A DNA stretch of 64,000 bases from Gammaproteobacteria bacterium (GTDB lineage: Bacteria > Pseudomonadota > Gammaproteobacteria > Pseudomonadales > Azotimanducaceae): NCBI GenBank assembly GCA_028821405.1, contig JAPPGK010000030.1:1-64000 (forward strand). Direction: 5' to 3'. Positions 54,814 through 63,183 of the stretch are shown piece after piece. Within the stretch, counting starts at the first letter, position 1, and the number at the start of each line of letters is the position of its first letter. The translations under genes and the position numbers were made by a program. The notes below the pieces were generated by a model. It did not search any database, was not told where the DNA came from, and saw only the letters and a program-made list of their open reading frames with translations.

Positions 54814-55440
54814 CTAGCAGCGACGTGGGAGCCCGTGCGCGTTTCCGGGCGGCCCTAGGCGCCCCAGCGCACCGGGGTCGAGCGTTCGTTCCGCCCAAGA
54901 CTCGAGTCGGGTCGGCAGGAATCGAGCAGCCGCCTCGGAAGCCGCCCTAGCGGCCGCATCCGCCGCCTCAGCAGTCACGTCAGCCGCCGCCGCTGCCACC
55001 TCGACAGCGACCGCCAACGCTTGAGGCGACCCCGCTCGCCTTGCGGCATACGCTCCCACAACCCTACGACATAATCTGCCGCATGCCTCCGCCGGGGCGA
55101 CCGCGTCGCGGGGTACTCGACGATGAGCGCCCCAGAGCCGGGCCGGCGCTTCGCTATCGCTATACGCCGACGCCGTCTCCGGCCCAGTCACACCGGGCTG
55201 CCACGGAACGAACGCCGCGGTCGCAAGCTCCCTTTGGCGTTTGTTCCATGGGAGGTTCTTGAAGTTGTGGTCGTGGCTGACGGCATCCGCCATGTCCGCG
55301 CCCCGGCGTTGGTACGCAGCCAATCATCGGCCAGACCCGCGGCCGGGGATGCAGGCGATGTCTGCAATCCGCGTGGGCGATTGCTGATTTGGGCGTGCGA
55401 GATGGCTGGAACGCGCGTAGGAGATCGCCAGCGGGGACGA
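54814..55440 (-). pseudogene. Chimeric Rpn-family remnant plus leader
   Basis: Leader ~55262..55440, start MADAVSHDHNFKNL, then unrelated frame, then C-terminal segment nearly identical to 50876..51100. Confidence 0.78.
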
Positions 55441-55569
55441 CCCAAGGGTCGACCCCGACGGGCGTTGGCGCGGTGTGGGACGCGAGTGGTGTATGTCCAA
55501 AGTCGCCAACGGCTTGAGTTTCCACCTTGCTTCCTCGATCCTTGAGCGCTTTGGGTCCTCCCTGATCGG

Positions 55570-56745
55570 GTGGGCCTTGCGAGGAATCCGTGTTCATGGG
55601 CACCGCAGTTGACGGCCACTAGCCATGGTCGGGCCGACCTTAAGGCCGCCTCCATCGTGGTGCCCACCTATCGCGAGGCGTCGAACCTACGCGCGTTGGC
55701 CAAGCGCGTGGCGGCGGCGATGGCGGGGAGCGGGTGGACGTGGGAGCTGATCCTGGTCGATGACGACTCGGCGGACGGCAGCATCGAGATCACGAACGAA
55801 TTGGCGGGGCGGCTGCCGGTTCGGATGGAAGTCCGGCGAGGGGTACCGCGCGACCTCTCGGCCGCGGTGCTGGAGGGGATCGGCCTCGCACGGTTCGATC
55901 GGATCGTGGTGATGGATGCGGATCTCTCGCATCCGCCGGAGCGTATCCCCGATCTGCTATGCGCCCTCGACGGAGGTGCGGACATGGTGGTGGGAAGCCG
56001 GTATGCACCCGGTGGCGAGATCGATCAGGGATGGAGCGCGTGGCGCCACCTGAACTCGCGCCTCGCAACATTGCTTGCCCGTCCGCTGGTGGCCTGCAAA
56101 GACCCGTTGGCCGGTTTCTTCGCCTTGGATCGGAACACGCTGCCGGACCTAGGGCGGCTGTACCCCATCGGCTACAAGATCGGGCTGGAGTTGATGGTGC
56201 GGGGACGGCTGCGAGTTGCCGAAGTGCCCATCGCGTTCAGCGACCGCGTGCTGGGCACGAGCAAGCTCAATTGGCGACAGCAGTTCAACTACCTGCGCCA
56301 TGTGCATCGCCTGTACCTGTTCCGCTATGGCCGCGTGGCTCGTGTGGCGAGCTTCCTGGGCGTCGGTGCCAGCGGTTTCGTTATCGACGTCGCGTTCTAC
56401 CTCGGTCTGCAGGGGTTGGGGATTGAGCATCGCCTGGCCCGGTTCCTCTCCTTCTGGCCCGCCGTCACGTGGAACTGGCGCCTCAACCGCGCCCTGACCT
56501 TCGCCGAACGTCCTTGGCGGCCCCGGGCCCGGCAGTGGGCGCAGTTTGTCGGCAGCAGTCTGCTCGGCCTGGGGTTGAACGTCGGCACCTATACGGCGTT
56601 GACCAGTTTCGTGGCGTTCTTCGGGCGCAACCGTCTGCTGGCGCTGATCTGCGGAGTGGCCGTCGGAAGTATCGCGAACTACCTCGTGGCCAACGGCTGG
56701 GTCTACGGTCGTCGTCGCACCGCGTCCGCGGGCCGTCTTCGGTAG
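55570..56745 (+). CDS. GT2 family (DPM1-like) glycosyltransferase fused to a GtrA-like membrane domain
   Basis: SIVVPTYREASNLRALAKRV, ILVDDDSADGS, VVMDADLSHPPE, DPLAGFFALDR; C-terminal TM FLGVGASGFVIDVAFYLGLQ...TWNWRLNRALTF; start uncertain. Confidence 0.9.
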   Translation: MGLARNPCSWAPQLTATSHGRADLKAASIVVPTYREASNLRALAKRVAAAMAGSGWTWELILVDDDSADGSIEITNELAGRLPVRMEVRRGVPRDLSAAVLEGIGLARFDRIVVMDADLSHPPERIPDLLCALDGGADMVVGSRYAPGGEIDQGWSAWRHLNSRLATLLARPLVACKDPLAGFFALDRNTLPDLGRLYPIGYKIGLELMVRGRLRVAEVPIAFSDRVLGTSKLNWRQQFNYLRHVHRLYLFRYGRVARVASFLGVGASGFVIDVAFYLGLQGLGIEHRLARFLSFWPAVTWNWRLNRALTFAERPWRPRARQWAQFVGSSLLGLGLNVGTYTALTSFVAFFGRNRLLALICGVAVGSIANYLVANGWVYGRRRTASAGRLR

Positions 56746-56754
56746 AGGGCTTCG

Positions 56755-59292
56755 GTGGCGGACAGGCGGAAGCGACGAGCGCGGCGTCGATCCACGAACC
56801 GGCCGAGAGGCGGCACCGTCGGCGACGGGCCGGTGGCAGCCGGAAGACAACCAGGTTTGCCGGGTACGTCTTTGATCGCCGACTTCACGCGGCGCGATGC
56901 GCTCGCCTTTCTGGGGCTGACGATCCTCGTCTGCGTCAGCTACTACCCGTCGCTGGCGGGAGGATTCGTCTGGGACGACTTCGTCTTCGTCGACGCGCCC
57001 GTAATCCATGCGGCGTCCGGCATTTGGCACATCTGGTTCTCGCCGGGCGACATCCGTGGCGAAGCCCACTACTGGCCGATCGTCTACGCGACGTTCTGGC
57101 TCGAGCACAAGCTGTGGGGACTCGATCCCTTGGGCTACCACATCGTCAACCTGGTGCTGCATCTCGTCAACTCGCTGCTTGTGTGGCGGCTAATTGGCCG
57201 GTTGGCCGTTCCCGGGGCGTGGTTGATCGCGGCCGTCTTCGCCGTGCATCCGGTACACGTCGAGTCGGTGGCTTGGATCATCGAACGCAAGGACCTGCTC
57301 TCCGGGCTGTTCTATCTCACCGCCTTCCTGACCTGGATGCGGTTCGCCGAGACACCGACGGTCAAGGGGTATCTCCTGGCCCTGGCACTCTTTGTGGCAG
57401 GCATGCTGTCGAAGTCCATCGTCGTGACGCTACCGGCCGCACTTCTCGTCTGGCATTGGTGGCGACAGGGCAACATCAAGCGCCTCGATGTGGTTCGGCT
57501 CGCGCCGTTCTTCCTAGTGGGCTTCGCGATCGGCCTCGCGGACTCCGCGTTCTATGCGTCGCGAGAGTCCATCGACTTGGGTTATTCGTTCGTCGAACGG
57601 GTGCTGATCGCGGCCCGCGCGCTCTGGTTCTATGCCGCGAAGCTGGTTTGGCCCCTCGACCTCGCGGTGATCTACCCGTTGTGGGAGATCCATGCCGAGG
57701 ATCTCCGCGCTTGGCTGTATGTCGCCGCCTCCGTGTTGTTGGCTGGCGCACTTTGGTTCTGCCGCCACCGGATCGGGCGCGGGCCGTTGGCCGGCGGGCT
57801 GTTCTTCGCGGTGACGCTCGCCCCGGTGCTCGGGTTCGTCGACTTCGGCTATATGCAGTTCTCCCTGGTCGCCGACAGGTTCCAGTACCTCGCGAGCATC
57901 GGGCTGATCGCGGTCGTTATCGGATGCCTGACCCATGGTGCCGTGAAGTTGGCCCCGATGGTGCAGGCCAGCACGGGCGCGTTGGCCGCCATCGCCGTCG
58001 CGGCCCTCGGTGGTCTGACATGGCAGCAGGCCGGCGTGTACCGGGACGGGATCACCTTGTTTGGCCACATCGTCACACACAATCCCACGGCACTTGATGG
58101 CCATCACAACCTGAGCATCGCCCTGTTCGACGCAGGGCGCATCGAAGAGGGTCTTGCGGCGAACCGGATCGCCCGGGAGCAACGTCCGGATGCCCCGAAA
58201 CCCTACTCGGTTCTTGGTAAGTTGCTGGTGGAACAAGGTCGGTTCGAAGAGGCGGATGACGTCCTGCGACGAGCTATCGAGCTAGATCCAGCTCATCGCG
58301 ACGCTCTGCAGAACTGGGCCGAGCTCGCGCGGAAAGTAGGGCGTCCCGCGGAAGCCGAAGCCCGCTACCGAAAGGTATTGACGATTGACCCGGAATACGG
58401 CCGCGCGCACGCTGGGCTTGGCGCCCTCCTATTCCGGCAGAAGCGGCACGCGGAAGCGCTCGACCATCTGCGGATGGCCGTCGAACTGCCGGGCACCGAC
58501 GAGACTAGAGGCGCACTTTATCCGTTCATGGGCCAATCCGCCTGGGAACTTGGGCACTTGGAGGAAGCCGAGACGCACTTGGAGCGCGCCATCGCCGCAA
58601 TGCCCGACAACGTCGTGACGCTGTTGGCCATGGCTGACCTGCGGATCCGGCAGGAACGCGCGGAGGAAGCGGAAGCGTTCCGGCGCCGGGCGCGGGAAAT
58701 GCACCCCGACGATCCGACGTTGCGCCACATGATTGCGGAATCGCTGCGCAAGGAAGGTCAGATCGACAAGGCGATCGCCATCTACGAGGAAGCGCTCGAG
58801 ATCGATCCCGGGAACGCCCCGGTGCTTGCCGGCCTGGGAATTACGTTGTACCAGCGCGGGCGCTTCCGGGCCGCCGTCGATTCGATGATCCGGGCATTGG
58901 ACCTACAGCCCGGCCTGCCCTACGCCCTTTCGTTGCGGCTATACAGCGGCCATTCGATGCGCGAGTTGGGAGAGATTTCGGCGGCGAGCAGACAGTACGA
59001 ACTCGCCGCCGAAATCGAGCCGGGGAACCGGGAAGCCCTGAACCACCTGGCCACGTCCCTGTTCGAGCTGAAACGCTACGAGGAAGCGCACGAGCGCTAC
59101 CAGGAACTCATCGAACTTGATCCGGGCAACGCCGTGGCGCACTCAAGCCACGGCGTAGTCCTGCATCACCTAGGCCGCAGCCAGGAGGCGCTCGCAAGGG
59201 TCGAAAGGGCACTCGAACTCGACCCGGCGCTCGAACAGGCGCACAAGGCCCGGGAGGAGATACGCAAGGCCCTGGGATTGACCGATCCCTGA
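56755..59292 (+). CDS. TMTC-like multi-TM (GT-C fold-like) protein with C-terminal TPR repeats, copy 1
   Basis: YYPSLAGGFVWDDFVFVDAPVI...HYWPIVYATFWLEHKLWGLDPLGYHIVNLVLHLVNSLLVW; VFAVHPVHVESVAWIIERKD; C-terminal TPRs. Confidence 0.87.
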   Translation: MADRRKRRARRRSTNRPRGGTVGDGPVAAGRQPGLPGTSLIADFTRRDALAFLGLTILVCVSYYPSLAGGFVWDDFVFVDAPVIHAASGIWHIWFSPGDIRGEAHYWPIVYATFWLEHKLWGLDPLGYHIVNLVLHLVNSLLVWRLIGRLAVPGAWLIAAVFAVHPVHVESVAWIIERKDLLSGLFYLTAFLTWMRFAETPTVKGYLLALALFVAGMLSKSIVVTLPAALLVWHWWRQGNIKRLDVVRLAPFFLVGFAIGLADSAFYASRESIDLGYSFVERVLIAARALWFYAAKLVWPLDLAVIYPLWEIHAEDLRAWLYVAASVLLAGALWFCRHRIGRGPLAGGLFFAVTLAPVLGFVDFGYMQFSLVADRFQYLASIGLIAVVIGCLTHGAVKLAPMVQASTGALAAIAVAALGGLTWQQAGVYRDGITLFGHIVTHNPTALDGHHNLSIALFDAGRIEEGLAANRIAREQRPDAPKPYSVLGKLLVEQGRFEEADDVLRRAIELDPAHRDALQNWAELARKVGRPAEAEARYRKVLTIDPEYGRAHAGLGALLFRQKRHAEALDHLRMAVELPGTDETRGALYPFMGQSAWELGHLEEAETHLERAIAAMPDNVVTLLAMADLRIRQERAEEAEAFRRRAREMHPDDPTLRHMIAESLRKEGQIDKAIAIYEEALEIDPGNAPVLAGLGITLYQRGRFRAAVDSMIRALDLQPGLPYALSLRLYSGHSMRELGEISAASRQYELAAEIEPGNREALNHLATSLFELKRYEEAHERYQELIELDPGNAVAHSSHGVVLHHLGRSQEALARVERALELDPALEQAHKAREEIRKALGLTDP

Positions 59293-59452
59293 GATGCGTC
59301 GACGCCCGCCAGCGGTGACGCGACTCCCACCTTGGACCAAAACCCGCGTGTCGTCGAACGGCGAGTTGCAGACCCGGTGCCGGCGCGGCCGTGCCTACCC
59401 TCAACGTACGTCCCGATTCAAGAAGCATTAGTCGTCGAACCAGATCCCCATT

Positions 59453-59640
59453 GAGTTTCCACCGTGCTTCCTCGATGCTTGAGTTCCTTGGTTCATCGCC
59501 GATCGGGCGCACCCTGCGGGAGGAATCCGCGCTCATGGTCACCGCAGTTGACGATCCCTAGCCAAGGCCGGGCCTGGTACCAACCTATCGCGGGGCCACG
59601 AACCGCCGCGCGTTGGCCAAGCGCGTGGCGCACGGTCGGT
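59453..59640 (+). pseudogene. 5' stub of a deleted second GT2 gene copy
   Basis: gagtttccaccgtgcttcctcgatgcttgag...ccgcagttgacg...acctatcgcgggg...cgcgcgttggccaagcgcgtggcg aligns with 55516..55710. Confidence 0.82.
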
Positions 59641-59688
59641 AAACGACCGGTGACGACCGCGCGACAAGGCTTAGCGGGCGCGTTTTCG

Positions 59689-62442
59689 ATGGCCGAATTC
59701 GCGCAACGGGATTTGTTCGCCTTGCTGGGGCTGGCGGTGCTCGCGTGCGTCAGCTACTACCCGTCGCTGGCGGGCGGGTTCGTTTGGGACGACTTCGTCT
59801 TCACCGAGGCACCGGTGGTCCAGGCGGCGTCCGGCATCTGGAACATCTGGTTCTCCCCGGCCGACATCCGCGACGAAGGCCACTACTGGCCGATCGTCTA
59901 CACGACGTTCTGGCTCGAGCACAAGCTGTGGGGACTCGATCCCTTGGGCTATCGCATCGTCAACCTGGTGCTGCATCTCGTGAACTCGCTGCTCGTGTGG
60001 CGGCTGATGGGGCGGTTGTCCGTTCCCGGGGCGTGGCTGATCGCGGCCGTCTTCGCCGTGCATCCAGTACACGTCGAGTCGGTGGCTTGGATCATCGAAC
60101 GCAAGGACGTGCTATCCGGGCTGTTCTACCTCACGGCCTTCCTGGCCTGGATCCGGTTCGCCGAGACACCGACTGTAAAGGGGTATCTCTTGGCCCTGGC
60201 ACTGTTTGTGGCTGGCATGCTGTCGAAGTCCGTCGTCGTGACGCTACCGGCAGCACTTCTCGTCTGGCATTGGTGGCGACAGGGCAACATCAAGCCTGTC
60301 GATGGGGCGCGGCTCGCACCGTTCTTCCTGGTGGGCTTCGCGATCAGCCTCGCGGACCTCGCGTTCTACACTTCGCGATTCTCCTTTGACGTGGCGTATT
60401 CGCTCCCCGAACGGCCGCTGATCGCTGCCCGTGCCCTCTGGTTCTATGCCGAAAAGCTAGTCTGGCCCGCGGACCTCGCGGTGATCTACCCGTTGTGGGA
60501 GATCGATGTCGGCGACGTCCGAGCGTGGTTCCATGTCGCCGCCGCCGCGCTGTTGGCCGGCGCGCTATGGTTCTGCCGCCACCGGATCGGGCGTGGGCCG
60601 TTGGCCGGCGCGCTGTTCTTCGCGGTGACGCTCGCGCCGGTGCTCGGGTTCGTCGACTTCGGCTTCATGCAGTTCTCCCTGGTCGCCGACAGGTTCCAGT
60701 ACCTCGCGAGCATCGGGCTGATCGCGGTTGTTCTCGGATGCCTGACGCATGGTGCGAGGAGGCTGACCCCGATGGCGCAGCGCGGCGCAGTGGCATTGGC
60801 CGCCATCGCGGTCGCGGCTCTCGGTGGTCTGACGTGGCAGCAGGCCGGCGTGTACCGGGACGAGATAACGTTTTTCGGCCACATCGTGTCGCACAATCCA
60901 ACGGCGCGGGACGCCCAATTCAGCCTCGGCTCCGCCCTGCTCGAGGCAGGACGGCTCGAAGAAGCGGAGCAAGCGCTGCAACGGGCTGTCGAGGCGGATC
61001 CCCAGCATCGGGGCGCTTTGCAGAGCCTGGCCGAGTTGGCACGGCGACGGGGAAATTTCACCGAAGCCGAGATCGGTTACCGGCAGGTATTGGCGATTGA
61101 CAGGGAATACGGCCTCGCACACGCCGGGCTCGGCACCGTGCTATTCGAGCAGAGACGCTATGGGGAGGCGCTCGACCATCTGCGCATTGCAGTGGAATCG
61201 CCGACCACGGTCGACACTAGGGGCACGCTTTACCTGTTGATGAGCCGGTCGGCCAGAGACCTTGGGTATCTCGATGAATCCAAGGCGCACCTGGAACGCG
61301 CTCTCGCGGCGATCAGTGTAGCCGGGGAGCAACGACCGGATACGCCCGGGTTCTATACGATCCTCGGCCAGGCGTTCATGGAACAAGGGCGGTTCGATGA
61401 GGCGGCGGCCGCCCTGCAACAAGCCATCGAGGCGGATCCGGAGCATGTCGACGCCATGCAGATGTGGGCCGAGTTGGCGCGGAAACGTGGGCGCCTCGCC
61501 GAAGCCGAGACCCGATACCGGGAGGCGTTGGCGATGGACGAGGGTCATGGCCTCGCGCATGCCGGGCTTGGCACCGTGCTGTTCCGGCAGGGGCGCTACG
61601 CGGAAGCGCTCGACCACCTGAGTTTGGCGGTGGAGTCGCCGGCCACCGCGGAGACGCTGGGTGCGCTCTACCTCTACTTGGGCCAGTCCGCCGCGGCACT
61701 TGGACACCTCGCGGAAGCCGAGGCCCACTTGGAGCGCGCCGTGGCTGAAATACCCGACAACATGCTGACGTTGTTGGCGATGGGTGACCTGCGGGTCCGG
61801 CAGGGACGTGCCGAGGAAGCGGAAGCGTTCCGGCATCGGGTGCGGGAGTTGCACCCCGACGATCCGACGTTGCGCCACATGATCGCGGAATCGCTGCGCA
61901 AGGAAGGTCAGGTTGACGAGGCGATCGCCATCTACGAGGAAGCGCTCGAGATCGACCCCCGGAACGCCCCGGCGCATGCGGGCCTGGGCATTGCGTTGTA
62001 CCAGCGCGCGCGCTTCCGGCCCGCCGTCGATTCGATGATCCGGGCATTGGACATACAGCCCGGCCTGCCCTATGCCCTTTCGTTGCGGCTATTCAGTGGC
62101 CACTCGCTACGCGAGTTGGGAGACATCCCGGCGGCGAGCAGACAGTACGAACTCGCCATTGAGATCGAGCCGGAGAACCGGGAAGCCCTGAACCACCTGG
62201 CTGCGTCCCTGTTCGAGCTGAAACGCTACGAGGAAGCGCACGAGCGCTACCTGCAACTCATCGAACTTGATCCGGACAACCCCGTGGCGCACTCAAGCCA
62301 CGGCGTTGTCCTGCACCACCTAGGCCGCAACGAGGAGGCGCTCGCAAGTGTCGAAAGGGCACTCGAACTCGACCCGGCGCTCGAACAGGCGCACAAGGCC
62401 CGGGAGGTGGTACGCAAGGCTCTGGGGTTTACCGATCCCTGA
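59689..62442 (+). CDS. TMTC-like multi-TM protein with C-terminal TPR repeats, copy 2 (extended TPR region)
   Basis: Near-identical membrane domain to 56755..59292; additional TPR block SVAGEQRPDTPGFYTILGQAFMEQGRFDEAAAALQQ... Confidence 0.87.
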   Translation: MAEFAQRDLFALLGLAVLACVSYYPSLAGGFVWDDFVFTEAPVVQAASGIWNIWFSPADIRDEGHYWPIVYTTFWLEHKLWGLDPLGYRIVNLVLHLVNSLLVWRLMGRLSVPGAWLIAAVFAVHPVHVESVAWIIERKDVLSGLFYLTAFLAWIRFAETPTVKGYLLALALFVAGMLSKSVVVTLPAALLVWHWWRQGNIKPVDGARLAPFFLVGFAISLADLAFYTSRFSFDVAYSLPERPLIAARALWFYAEKLVWPADLAVIYPLWEIDVGDVRAWFHVAAAALLAGALWFCRHRIGRGPLAGALFFAVTLAPVLGFVDFGFMQFSLVADRFQYLASIGLIAVVLGCLTHGARRLTPMAQRGAVALAAIAVAALGGLTWQQAGVYRDEITFFGHIVSHNPTARDAQFSLGSALLEAGRLEEAEQALQRAVEADPQHRGALQSLAELARRRGNFTEAEIGYRQVLAIDREYGLAHAGLGTVLFEQRRYGEALDHLRIAVESPTTVDTRGTLYLLMSRSARDLGYLDESKAHLERALAAISVAGEQRPDTPGFYTILGQAFMEQGRFDEAAAALQQAIEADPEHVDAMQMWAELARKRGRLAEAETRYREALAMDEGHGLAHAGLGTVLFRQGRYAEALDHLSLAVESPATAETLGALYLYLGQSAAALGHLAEAEAHLERAVAEIPDNMLTLLAMGDLRVRQGRAEEAEAFRHRVRELHPDDPTLRHMIAESLRKEGQVDEAIAIYEEALEIDPRNAPAHAGLGIALYQRARFRPAVDSMIRALDIQPGLPYALSLRLFSGHSLRELGDIPAASRQYELAIEIEPENREALNHLAASLFELKRYEEAHERYLQLIELDPDNPVAHSSHGVVLHHLGRNEEALASVERALELDPALEQAHKAREVVRKALGFTDP

Positions 62443-62489
62443 TGGGTCGACGCGCGCTCGGCGGCCCACCAGCGGTGACACGACTCTCC

Positions 62490-62670
62490 ATGGTCCGACT
62501 GACGGCGTCCGCCATGTCCGCGACCCGCCGGTGGTACGCGGCGAATCATCGGCCAGACTCCCCGCCGGCGATGTAGGCGAAGGCTGCAGTCCGCGTTGGC
62601 GATCGCTGATTTGTGTGTGGGAGATGGCTGGAATACGCGCAGGAAATCGCAGAGCCGGACGACCCAGTGA
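62490..62670 (-). repeat. Orphan Rpn-family leader plus start fragment
   Basis: Minus strand: ctgcgatttcctgcgcgtattccagccatctcccacacacaaatcagcgatcgccaacgcggactgcagccttcgcc...ggcggacatggcggacgccgtcag, matching 55440..55262. Confidence 0.8.
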
Positions 62671-63040
62671 CCCGTACGGCATGCCGCGCCTAGGTGTTAG
62701 GAGACGGGCTTATTCCGTCCCGTGGGCGCGGTGCGCAATTCCGGGCGACCGCACGGGTTCGCCCCCACGGCACGCCGCCTGGATCCGTTGCGGAGCCTCG
62801 CTGGTGGTTCCTGCCGAACCGGTAGGAAGCTCACGTCGTCGGGTTCGAGGCGGGAGCGCCCAGCGGTGGGTGAAGCCGGCAATTGCGCCATACTCGTTGC
62901 CGATGAGGCTCAAAGGGCGGTTCGAGCGAATCCCAAAAGCACGGTACCAGGATCGCGAGGAATCGACCTCGTGTGAGCGCGGCGTCGCGTGTTGTCTGGG
63001 CTTGGAAGGGCAGGCTCGACGCCTGCGGCTTTTCGGTGGG

Positions 63041-63072
63041 CCAAAAAAAAGGAGGGCGTAGAACGCCCTCCT
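63041..63072 (-). terminator. Rho-independent terminator for the minus-strand gene ending at 63184
   Basis: Minus strand AGGAGGGCGT-TCT-ACGCCCTCCT followed by TTTTTTT. Confidence 0.85.
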
Positions 63073-63183
63073 AATGTTGGAGTGTGGCCTTTAGAACCCC
63101 GATCCTTGGGGTTCCCGCTCCGCCGTGGGACGGCGGAGCGAAGCCCAATGCTCGGTTCTAGGTACCTGACACCAAATCGGTGT

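Noticed and set aside
62348-63061. 237-aa plus-strand ORF after the second TMTC gene
   Set aside because: Runs through the TMTC 3' end, an Rpn leader remnant and intergenic DNA; no coherent domain.
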